The notes under the pieces: model-generated
The model's input: the letters and a program-made list of their open reading frames with translations, nothing else
Databases searched by the model: none
Told to the model about the DNA's origin: nothing
Assembly: GCF_001592435.1 (NCBI RefSeq)
Contig: NZ_CP014750.1
Coordinates: 1,240,001 to 1,304,000 of the forward strand
Reading direction: 5' to 3'
Length of the DNA: 64,000 nt
Origin: Thermococcus peptonophilus
GTDB lineage: Archaea > Methanobacteriota_B > Thermococci > Thermococcales > Thermococcaceae
In this document: piece after piece, positions 24,688-31,605 of the stretch
How positions within the stretch are numbered: the stretch's first letter is position 1
How the letters are laid out: every line of letters begins with the position of its first letter
Translations under genes and position numbers: made by a program

Positions 24688-25683
24688 TTAATCCCCTCTC
24701 TGTATCTTCGCATGCCCACCAACCAAACTCTTTTTAAGCTCAAGGTTCCTTATCTCGCACTTCTCATCGATTATCGAGCGCCATATCGTCGCGTTCTTGA
24801 GAACCGTACCCCTGAAAACTATCGAGTCGCTCACGTCGGAGTTCTCTATGACGCAGTCCTCTCCAATGTATGCGTACGGTCCGATTATGGAGCGGCCCAG
24901 TATCTTAGTCCCCCTCTTTATGACGACCGGAGGGATTATCTTGGAGTATGGACTTATCTGGATCTCCTCGATGTGACTCTCATTAAGGAGGGTCTTTAGT
25001 GCCTCCAGATAGCTGTCCGCCGAGCCTATGTCGTACCAGAACTCGGAGAACCGATAGGCCCTTATCTCAATACCCCTCTTCAGGAGCCAGCTCAGGAAGT
25101 AACCCGGTGCGTCTCTGTGGCCGTTTGCCAGGTATTCGTCAATGAGCGCCATGACATCCTTCGGGAGGGCGTAGACGCCGGTGCTTATCAGGGTGGACTT
25201 CGGCACGGCCGGTTTCTCCTCGAAGTCAACAACCCTGTCTCCCTCAAGGAGCACCACACCGTACCTCTTGGCGAGCTCTGGATCGCCAACGTCGTAGACC
25301 GCTATCAGGGACTTTCCATCGTACCTCTTTAGGAAGTCTTGAAGGGAGAACGAGAAGAGGTTGTCTCCGGCGATAATCAGGTAGTCGTCAAGGCCTATCT
25401 CTTCGATTATCTTTTTCAGCGCGCCGATCGTTCCGAGCTTCTCCTCTTCGTGTAAGGTGTCTTCAACTATTAGCTTGACGCCCCACCTTTCGGCGAAGGG
25501 CCTGAACCTGCTCTCGAAGAACCTGTTAGTGGATATATATGTCTCGAGACCGGTTTCCATAACTTTCTCCATTATGTGGTCGAGTATGGTTTTATCCCCC
25601 ACGGGCAGCAGGGCCTTGGGGACGTCCTTCGTGATCGGCCAGAGCCTTGTAGCGTAGCCACCGGCCATTATGACGGCCTTCAT
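24688..25683 (-). CDS. NDP-sugar pyrophosphorylase with beta-helix tail
   Basis: A 331-residue nucleotidyltransferase starting MKAVIMAGGYATRLWPITKD, with 'IIAGDNLFSF' for metal binding and C-terminal hexapeptide-type repeats ('IGPYAYIGEDCVIENSDVS'). It belongs to the GlmU/RmlA/ManC-like sugar-1-phosphate nucleotidyltransferases; the sugar and base are not determinable by eye. The ATG at 25683 follows GGTGATCATC; a GTG three codons earlier is less likely. It is upstream of the sulfate genes and divergent from the broken epimerase. Confidence 0.87.
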   Translation of the reverse strand: MKAVIMAGGYATRLWPITKDVPKALLPVGDKTILDHIMEKVMETGLETYISTNRFFESRFRPFAERWGVKLIVEDTLHEEEKLGTIGALKKIIEEIGLDDYLIIAGDNLFSFSLQDFLKRYDGKSLIAVYDVGDPELAKRYGVVLLEGDRVVDFEEKPAVPKSTLISTGVYALPKDVMALIDEYLANGHRDAPGYFLSWLLKRGIEIRAYRFSEFWYDIGSADSYLEALKTLLNESHIEEIQISPYSKIIPPVVIKRGTKILGRSIIGPYAYIGEDCVIENSDVSDSIVFRGTVLKNATIWRSIIDEKCEIRNLELKKSLVGGHAKIQRGD

Positions 25684-25792
25684 GATGATCACCTTGGCAT
25701 CATATCTACTTGGGTTCCTGCGACACGTTTCGGAATGAATGTGCTGGAAACTTATTTAAGTTCTTCTCTTTACTCTTCTGGAGGTGATAGAT

Positions 25793-26742
25793 GTGAAGGC
25801 CCTCGTTACAGGCGGCGCGGGCTTCATAGGTTCTCACCTCGTGGACAGGCTGATGGAAAGTGGCTATGAAATAAGAGTTCTGGACAACCTGAGCACTGGG
25901 AGTATCGACAACATAAGGCACTGGATGGAAAACGAGCACTTCGAGTTCATGAAAGGGGACATGATGGACGTTGAGACCGTAAAGAAGGCCATCGAAGGCG
26001 TTGATGTCGTCTTCCACCTCGCGGCCAACCCGGAGGTTAGAATCAGCGCCCAGAGCCCGGAGACGCCTACGAGAGCAACGTCACAATAACCTACAACCTC
26101 CTGGAGGCCATGAGGAATTCTGACGTTGAATACCTCGTCTTTACGAGCTCCTCGACGGTCTACGGCGATGCTGAAGTCATACCAACTCCGGAGAGCTACG
26201 GGCCCCTCAAGCCGATAAGCGTCTACGGCGGGGCAAAGCTCGCTGCTGAGGCCATAATAAGCGGCTACTCTCACATATTCGGATTCAGGGCCCTTTCCTT
26301 TCGACTGGCTAACATCATCGGCAAGCGCTCGAACCACGGCGTCATATACGACTTCATCAACAAACTGCGGAAGAACCCGAACGAGCTTGAAATCCTTGGA
26401 GACGGCACCCAGAGGAAGAGCTATCTCCATGTGAGCGACACCGTTGAGGGTATTCTACGCATCTTCGAACACTTCAGGAAAAGCGGCGAAACATACGACG
26501 TCTACAACCTCGGCAACGATGACTGGATAACGGTGAAAGAGATAGCCGAGATTGTGAGCGAGGAGATGGGTTTAAACCCCAAGTTCCGCTTTACTGGTGG
26601 GGTAGATGGTGGAAGGGGCTGGAAGGGGGACGTTAAGCTTATGCTTCTCGACATAGGCAAGGCCAAGTCCGCCGGCTGGAAGCCTAAGATGAACAGCTAC
26701 GAGGCCGTCAGGAGAACAGTTAAGGAGCTTCTTGAGGGGTGA
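25793..26742 (+). pseudogene. NAD-dependent sugar epimerase (GalE-like), frameshifted
   Basis: An extended short-chain dehydrogenase that would act as a UDP-glucose 4-epimerase or relative. 'ALVTGGAGFIGSHLVDRL' binds NAD, 'VFTSSSTVYGDA' and 'SVYGGAKLAAE' hold the catalytic Ser and Tyr-x3-Lys. The frame starting at GTG 25793 (GGAGGTGAT upstream) ends at a stop at 26087-26089. The rest continues in the frame one base back from about 26063. Adding one base near 26060-26063 restores a continuous protein of about 316 residues (…SPE-D-AYE…). Either a recent pseudogene or a sequence error. Confidence 0.85.
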
Positions 26743-26788
26743 TTTTTGATATTTTTACTCACCTTTGATAAATGGGGGGATCTTTGGT

Positions 26789-26812
26789 CAAACTTCGCGC
26801 AGGCGAAGTTTG
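26789..26812. repeat. Palindromic hairpin element, copy 1
   Basis: CAAACTTCGC and GCGAAGTTTG form a perfect 10-bp stem around GCAG. It is preceded by TTTGGT, as is the similar hairpin at 43207-43227. It lies seven bases beyond the 3' end of tRNA-Arg. Confidence 0.8.
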
Positions 26813-26818
26813 TATTGC

Positions 26819-26896
26819 TGGCGGGCCGGGCGGGATTTGAACCCGCGACCTTCGGCTCCGGAGGCCGACGCCCCGTCCAGACTAGGCCACCGGCCC
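26819..26896 (-). tRNA. tRNA-Arg (CCG)
   Basis: Cloverleaf with acceptor GGGCCGG/CCGGCCC, anticodon stem TCGGC/GCCGA around loop CTCCGGA (anticodon CCG) and T arm GCGGG-TTCAAAT-CCCGC. The discriminator is G and CCA is encoded. No intron. The minus-strand TATA box GTTTTTAAGC lies at 26923-26931. Confidence 0.95.
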
Positions 26897-26955
26897 ATCC
26901 CTTGAGAGACAATGAAAGAGAGCTTAAAAACCTAACCGCGTCAAAGGGAGTAAAA

Positions 26956-26963
26956 TTTATAAA
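26956..26963 (+). promoter_or_regulatory. TATA box of tRNA-Gln
   Basis: TTTATAAA lies 28-35 bases before the mature tRNA start, the consensus archaeal promoter spacing with a very short leader. Confidence 0.75.
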
Positions 26964-26990
26964 TCCACTATCGGAGCTAACACCGGGTAC

Positions 26991-27066
26991 AGCCCCGTGG
27001 TGTAGCGGCCAAGCATGCGGGACTCTGGATCCCGCGACCGGGGTTCGAATCCCCGCGGGGCTACCA
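26991..27066 (+). tRNA. tRNA-Gln (CTG)
   Basis: Acceptor AGCCCCG/CGGGGCT, anticodon stem CGGGA/TCCCG around CTCTGGA (anticodon CTG), T arm with GGTTCGAATCC, discriminator A and encoded CCA. No intron. Divergent from tRNA-Arg. Confidence 0.95.
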
Positions 27067-27467
27067 TTCAACTGGGCTCCAGACGAACTTCGAACCCCGT
27101 GTTTTACTCCTCCTTGTAATCCTCTCTTCTGGAAAATATTTATAGTAATCCCCTGTGGTTGTGTATTTTCTGGAGTTTGGCAGTTTTCTGGTTTAAGGCT
27201 AATGTCTTCGTATTCTGGTGGAAGAAGTGCATGTGGCATGTAACTGCAAAATTCAGATGGAACGGGTGTTTATTCCTACACTCTAGCCATTAGAATTTTT
27301 CTAATAATCTGTCTTCAAAAAGCTGTTTCCAGACTAAAAAGGGTGGAAATCGGACTTTTTAAGAACCCTTTTAAGGAGATGGCCTAATAGGTGTTAAGTG
27401 GGATTTTAGTAACTTGTTAATAATGATGTCTCATTTTTAAATCATGTAATTATAAGAAGGTGAGAAA
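27067..27467. other. Non-coding stretch after tRNA-Gln
   Basis: About 400 bases without a convincing gene. It is A+T-rich toward the end and carries the promoter and GGTGAG site of the next gene. I see no tRNA, insertion sequence or strong hairpin in it. Confidence 0.6.
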
Positions 27468-27689
27468 ATGGACAGAAATCTGAATCTTGAACGCGAGATT
27501 ATTGCCCTGTTAGAGAAAAAGGGCCCATTGAGCGTCGCTTTTATCACCCGGTTTTTGAACGAGATGGGAGTTGAATGCACCCGCCAGCGAGTTGAGAGGG
27601 TTCTGAGGGGCCTTGTCTCGAGGGGTGTTGTAGAGGCATTTTACAACAGCGGTATCTACAACAAGAGAAAGCACTACAGGGTGAGGTGA
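27468..27689 (+). CDS. Small winged-helix DNA-binding protein
   Basis: A 73-residue protein: 'REIIALLEKKGPLSVAFITRFL' helix, 'CTRQRVERVLRGLVSRGVVEAF' recognition helix and wing ending 'KRKHYRVR'. This is a minimal winged helix-turn-helix. GGTGAG precedes the ATG. It is the first gene of the cluster for secreted DUF1102-like proteins and ends six bases before the second winged-helix gene. A role in controlling that cluster is likely but inferred. Confidence 0.78.
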   Translation: MDRNLNLEREIIALLEKKGPLSVAFITRFLNEMGVECTRQRVERVLRGLVSRGVVEAFYNSGIYNKRKHYRVR

Positions 27690-27695
27690 TAAATC

Positions 27696-28187
27696 ATGGC
27701 AGGTAACAAAGCCCCCTCGAGGATGATACTGGGCAACAATAGGCGAATGCTTCTAATAGAGTTCCTCCAGAGGAAAAACGGGAGCGCTGAGCTCAGGGAT
27801 GTTGTGGAGTACATTGCCGAGAAGGAGGGTAACACTGACAGAAAGCACAGGAAGAGCGTCTACGTCAGCCTCATGCAGACCCATCTACCAAAGCTGGAGA
27901 GGGAGGGGATTGTCACCTTCAGGAGAGGCACTATAACCCTTTTAAAGGTTCCAAACAACGTCACCCTTTACATGGAGGTCGTCCAGAAGAACGACATAAG
28001 CTGGAGCGTGTTTTATGCGGGCCTCTCGGTGATCTTCGCCCTCATGGCCATATGGTTCGGCAACGTTCTCCTCCTCTTTGCTGCAGTGACCTATCTGACA
28101 GTCTCTGTTATACACCACAAGAGGACGTACCTCATAGCCAGACCAAAAGAGAGGAAAAACATCGAAAAATCAGAGGACAATGTGTAG
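27696..28187 (+). CDS. Winged-helix protein with two membrane helices
   Basis: A 163-residue protein with an N-terminal winged helix ('RRMLLIEFLQRKNGSAELRD', 'VYVSLMQTHLPKLEREGIVTF') and two C-terminal hydrophobic helices at about residues 108-145 ('WSVFYAGLSVIFALMAIWF' and 'VLLLFAAVTYLTVSVI'), then a basic tail. Such membrane-tethered wHTH proteins occur in archaeal surface-structure loci. It could sense envelope state and regulate the downstream secretion genes; the ligand is unknown. Confidence 0.75.
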   Translation: MAGNKAPSRMILGNNRRMLLIEFLQRKNGSAELRDVVEYIAEKEGNTDRKHRKSVYVSLMQTHLPKLEREGIVTFRRGTITLLKVPNNVTLYMEVVQKNDISWSVFYAGLSVIFALMAIWFGNVLLLFAAVTYLTVSVIHHKRTYLIARPKERKNIEKSEDNV

Positions 28188-28196
28188 GTAATGACC

Positions 28197-28230
28197 GGTT
28201 ACCGGGCGGTAACCTCCAACTTCATATATA
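28197..28230 (+). promoter_or_regulatory. Operator palindrome and TATA box of the DUF1102 genes
   Basis: GGTTACC (28197-28203) and GGTAACC (28208-28214) are a perfect 7-bp inverted repeat with a GGGC spacer. TATATA follows at 28225-28230, predicting a start near 28250-28256. The palindrome sits just upstream of the TATA box, where archaeal activators bind. Confidence 0.7.
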
Positions 28231-28251
28231 TCCGAAGAACCCATGTGATTG

Positions 28252-28374
28252 TGGAGCGGCCGTAATGGTCGTCCGCCAAGGGCACTGTGTTGCCCACCAA
28301 TGTGGTGTCGAAACACCTCTGGTATTTCGGGACCTGCTTCCGTACCACAGTGCCTCCGTACAGGAGGCGAAAAA
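28252..28374 (+). promoter_or_regulatory. Structured mRNA leader with sequestered ribosome binding site
   Basis: About 120 bases between the predicted start point and the DUF1102 start codon form nested and competing helices. GCCTCC (28352-28357) pairs with GGAGGC (28363-28368), which is the ribosome binding site. GGCACTGTG (28281-28289) pairs with CACAGTGCC (28346-28354), which shares GCC with the first helix. GGGCA (28280-28284) can instead pair with TGCCC (28291-28295). GGTGT-CGAA-ACACC (28304-28317) is a separate tetraloop hairpin. This is the layout of a translational switch. I know no named class that it matches. Confidence 0.6.
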
Positions 28375-28968
28375 ATGAGAAAGAATCTTGCTTTGGGAAT
28401 TTTTGGCCTGTTGGTGGCCTTTGGCCTAGTTTTGGGGGCTGGAGCTAACTTCAGGGACTACAACGCGGACAGGAGCGTTCATTGGAACATCGTGACCGAT
28501 GACAACGAGCTCATCGATCTGACTCCAATTCAGCCCTACGCGTACATTAACGACGGTGGCGTCCTGGTTGTGGACATAAGCCCGAACAACCCGAACTATC
28601 CGGGCTACGGGATGGGCCTGAGCCCGAACTCAGAGTACAACTTCGATGAAGTGTTTGAAGTCAGCAACGACCTCTGGGAAGAGAACATGAGCATAGTCGT
28701 TAGGATAACCAGCGACAACGAGGCTATTCAGTTCTACGGACATGAGTTTGACGTCTACGACAGCACTACCGGTCAGACGGTTTACGCCAGCGACATGGCG
28801 AAGAACGACGTCTGCTTTGTTGTGAACAACGGAGACGCGGTCAAGGTCGGTATGGACTTCACAGTCGGGAACGACGCACCGGGCACGACCAACAGCGCAG
28901 CCGTACACATTGAGGCCTACAGGCTAGGCACAGAGCCGGCTGATCTGGTTGGCAAGTGCGGTCAGTGA
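28375..28968 (+). CDS. Secreted DUF1102-like filament subunit candidate, copy 1
   Basis: A 197-residue secreted protein. A signal peptide (MRKNLALGIFGLLVAFGLVL) ends at GAGA, and the mature part begins NFRDYNADR. The body is predicted all-beta ('VTDDNELIDLTPIQPYAYIN', 'FDEVFEVSNDLWEENM') and I assign it to DUF1102 from recall. The start is the ATG 28375 with GGAGGCG seven bases upstream; a longer frame from 28249 would read through the structured leader. Only 14 bases separate it from its paralogue. DUF1102 proteins resemble TasA/camelysin and archaeal bundling-pilus subunits, so a filament role is plausible. Confidence 0.8.
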   Translation: MRKNLALGIFGLLVAFGLVLGAGANFRDYNADRSVHWNIVTDDNELIDLTPIQPYAYINDGGVLVVDISPNNPNYPGYGMGLSPNSEYNFDEVFEVSNDLWEENMSIVVRITSDNEAIQFYGHEFDVYDSTTGQTVYASDMAKNDVCFVVNNGDAVKVGMDFTVGNDAPGTTNSAAVHIEAYRLGTEPADLVGKCGQ

Positions 28969-28982
28969 AGGAGGAATGAAAG

Positions 28983-29522
28983 ATGAATAAACTATTTGGA
29001 TTGGCATTGTTAATGGTTGGAATGCTCCTGGCCGTTGGCGCGGGTGCTAACTTCCGCTACTACTCCGCCGACAGGACAGCGAGCTTCGATGTTGTCTCCG
29101 ACGACAACGAGCTTATTGACCTGACCGCACTCCAGCCCTACGTGACCTACGACGCTGGAAAGCTCTACGTGGACATAAGCGAGTACAACCCGAACCACCC
29201 CGACTGGGGAGGAACTGGCATGAGCCCGAACACTACCTACGTCTTTGAGGAGATGTTCGAGGTAAGCAACGACCTCTGGGAGAACAATCAGACTGACTAC
29301 CCGATCTGTGTTGACATAAAGAGCAACCACGACAACGTCCTGCTCTTTGCAGGGAACTACACGAACCCCATAGCAGGGCCCTCACAGAACCTTGAGTTCA
29401 CGGTCTACTATGGAGACCCCGTGCCGGTTGGCATGATCTTCGACAACACCAACGCAAGCCTTGGCATGGACCAGTTCCAGCTCAGCTTCGAGGCACATGC
29501 GGGAGCCTGCGGGCCACAGTGA
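28983..29522 (+). CDS. Secreted DUF1102-like filament subunit candidate, copy 2
   Basis: A 179-residue paralogue of the preceding protein. The signal peptide ends GAGA before NFRYYSADR. The two share 'DDNELIDLTxxQPY', a 'DISxxNPN' strand and 'FEVSNDLWE'. GGAGGAATGAAAG precedes the ATG. Two related subunits in tandem upstream of a dedicated signal peptidase resemble the TasA/YqxM or AbpA/AbpB arrangement. The assignment rests on motifs and context. Confidence 0.8.
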   Translation: MNKLFGLALLMVGMLLAVGAGANFRYYSADRTASFDVVSDDNELIDLTALQPYVTYDAGKLYVDISEYNPNHPDWGGTGMSPNTTYVFEEMFEVSNDLWENNQTDYPICVDIKSNHDNVLLFAGNYTNPIAGPSQNLEFTVYYGDPVPVGMIFDNTNASLGMDQFQLSFEAHAGACGPQ

Positions 29523-29531
29523 TTTCCTTTC

Positions 29532-29545
29532 GGGGCATTTGCCCC
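29532..29545 (+). terminator. Intergenic hairpin between DUF1102 copy 2 and the signal peptidase
   Basis: GGGGC-ATTT-GCCCC, followed by a T-containing run (ACTTTGTTAATCTT). It could attenuate transcription or protect the 3' end of the upstream mRNA so that subunits outnumber the peptidase. Confidence 0.45.
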
Positions 29546-29574
29546 ACTTTGTTAATCTTGGAGAGATGTTGAGG

Positions 29575-30642
29575 ATGAAAAAACTGCTTGAAGGCATTAT
29601 CACAGCCGTAATTTTTATGATACTCGTAGCCTCAGTGGTGGGGTTCATCCTTGACAGGCCGATTCTGGTATCTTACGCTTATTCTGAGAGCATGACACCC
29701 ACGATCAACAAGGGGGACCTCTTCTTCATGAACCCCCTCTCAAGGAATGCTGACGTGGGGGATATCATTGTTTTCCACAGAAGTGACGGCTGGACCGTCC
29801 ACAGGGTTTATGCAATAGTTGATGGGAAGTACGTAACAAAGGGCGACCTCAACGTTGCCACTGACCAGCAGGATGGGGCATACCCGGAGGTTAAGCCCAC
29901 GGATGTGGCTGGAAAGGTAGTCCAGATTTCAAACCATCCGCTGGTAATCAGGGGAGGTGGGGACTTCATAGTGAGCCTCAGGAAAAGGCTGACGAACGTC
30001 TATGCCATAGTGATAATAGTGATCCTCGGCGGTCTGCTCACGTTCTCTGGAAGCTCAACTGGCAGATCCAGAAGAAAGTCAAAACGCAGTAGATTCATCA
30101 GAATCCAGGGAAAAACGCTCTACGGGATCGTCTCAGTCCTCATGATCTCAGGTTTTCTGGCGGTCGTCATTGCATCCTGGGGAACGCTGGCGTTTACATA
30201 CTCTTCAACCCTGGCCGGAGGACAGAGGGAGGGCTGGTATCTGCCCGGAACGACCTTTGAGAAAAACCTCAGCGTTGAGAACCACGCGGTTTATCCTTTC
30301 TACTACTTCTTCAAGGATGACAGTGGAAGGGTCGAGCTGAAAACAACCGGCTTCCGGCTCGCTGGAGGGGAGGCCCAGAACCTCAGCCTCACCGTGACCG
30401 TTCCCGAAGACACCAGGATTTACAGGGAAGAAGTATCTGTGCGGTCATACCCGGCTCTTCTGCCCTACAGCCTGATAAACTGGGGATACTCAATCAGCCC
30501 GTACTTCCCGCTGGTGCTGTACCTGATTCCACTCTCGGCACTGCTGTTTGCGTTCTACTGGATCTCCGGGATTTCGGGAGAGGTCGTCTCAATCAGAAAG
30601 GGGAAGATTTTATCCAAACTAACGGGAGATGGTAGGTTATGA
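29575..30642 (+). CDS. SipW-like signal peptidase I with extra outer domain
   Basis: A 355-residue membrane protein. After one helix, 'YSESMTPTINKGDLFF' carries the catalytic Ser39 and 'GWTVHRVYA' the His76; the Ser-His dyad marks the ER/SipW type rather than Ser-Lys. 'VTKGDLNVATDQ' gives conserved Asp. A helix near residues 145-160, a basic loop (RRKSKR), a second helix, an outer beta domain of about 120 residues and a final helix follow. A start at ATG 29566 is also possible. It probably cleaves the DUF1102-like preproteins. Confidence 0.85.
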   Translation: MKKLLEGIITAVIFMILVASVVGFILDRPILVSYAYSESMTPTINKGDLFFMNPLSRNADVGDIIVFHRSDGWTVHRVYAIVDGKYVTKGDLNVATDQQDGAYPEVKPTDVAGKVVQISNHPLVIRGGGDFIVSLRKRLTNVYAIVIIVILGGLLTFSGSSTGRSRRKSKRSRFIRIQGKTLYGIVSVLMISGFLAVVIASWGTLAFTYSSTLAGGQREGWYLPGTTFEKNLSVENHAVYPFYYFFKDDSGRVELKTTGFRLAGGEAQNLSLTVTVPEDTRIYREEVSVRSYPALLPYSLINWGYSISPYFPLVLYLIPLSALLFAFYWISGISGEVVSIRKGKILSKLTGDGRL

Positions 30643-31586
30643 AGGCACTTATAGTTCTTGTTTTCCTGATGGGGGCTTTCCTCATCGTGGGCTCCAGCGG
30701 GAATTTCAGGGAGTATTCCTCGTCCAGAGCGGCTAGCGTGATGGTCGTCCCCCACGAGGACGAATACGTGGGCTTTAACTGTTCGGACGGCGAAATTACA
30801 TCCGTCACAGTTCTAAATGGAGAAGGAAAGGACTTCGACGTAATGACGCTGGAGAACCAGCTCATAACAAACGAATACGTGAGCATTACTCTGGAGCCGG
30901 CTTATTACTATGTTCCAGCTGGAGTGTATCTAGATGTTGAAAGCGGCACGGGAACACCGGTTGATATAGCACCCGGGGACTCACATACCTTTGGGGGACA
31001 CGTTGCGGCCAGCTCGGCCACGCCGGGTGAGTACTACGTTCCGGTCACGATCTACGCCACCTGGGACGGAGGGGGCGCGGTGATTGAGAGCTGCCCTATA
31101 AAGATTACCGTTCTCGACGATCCGAGAATAACGAAGACTCTGCTCTCGGGAAACACGAGCGACATACCTATGAAGACGTACCAGGAGTGGACGTTCCAGA
31201 TAGAGGTATCAAACCCAACTAACCATGACCTGAATCTGACAGTCAGGGACACCATACCAGCCGAGTTCAACGTCAGCCTCTCGGAAGTCTCGGCAAGCTC
31301 AGGAACGTACAGCTTCTGGGCCGCGAGCCAGGGAAACGGCAATGGAAACGGAAATTCACAGAACGGGAACCCCCATCCAGCAACCAAGATGAAATGGGAA
31401 GTCTCAGTGCCAGCCGGTGAAAGCGAGCACATCAACGTGACGATATTCACAAGGGTTAACAACGGCAACCAGCAGGAGTTCACCTCATGCGGCACTTACT
31501 CGCTCAACGATGGTGCCACGATAGACGGCTACCCGGGGAGGAGCAACGGAATAGAGGTTAGCGTCGCCTGTTCAGACGGCGATTGA
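30639..31586 (+). CDS. Secreted beta-sandwich protein with the NFR-type mature start
   Basis: A 315-residue secreted protein: signal peptide (MKALIVLVFLMGAFLIV), then GSSGNFREYSSSRAA, closely like the N-termini of the two DUF1102 proteins. Two beta domains follow: residues about 30-165, and a DUF11-like domain with 'VSNPTNHDLNLTVRDTIPAEF'. An Asn-Gly-rich low-complexity loop (QGNGNGNGNSQNGN) interrupts the second. The start codon overlaps the peptidase stop as ATGA. It could be a filament cap, anchor or minor subunit. Confidence 0.75.
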   Translation: MKALIVLVFLMGAFLIVGSSGNFREYSSSRAASVMVVPHEDEYVGFNCSDGEITSVTVLNGEGKDFDVMTLENQLITNEYVSITLEPAYYYVPAGVYLDVESGTGTPVDIAPGDSHTFGGHVAASSATPGEYYVPVTIYATWDGGGAVIESCPIKITVLDDPRITKTLLSGNTSDIPMKTYQEWTFQIEVSNPTNHDLNLTVRDTIPAEFNVSLSEVSASSGTYSFWAASQGNGNGNGNSQNGNPHPATKMKWEVSVPAGESEHINVTIFTRVNNGNQQEFTSCGTYSLNDGATIDGYPGRSNGIEVSVACSDGD

Positions 31587-31605
31587 AGATTTGGAGTTGA
31601 TTTAG

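Noticed and set aside
26697-27243. Frames of 165-180 codons on both strands across 26.7-27.2 kb
   Set aside because: They run through tRNA-Arg and tRNA-Gln and have no family resemblance.
28249-28374. In-frame extension of the DUF1102 protein through the leader
   Set aside because: The true start at 28375 has a signal peptide and a ribosome binding site. The upstream codons coincide with structured RNA.
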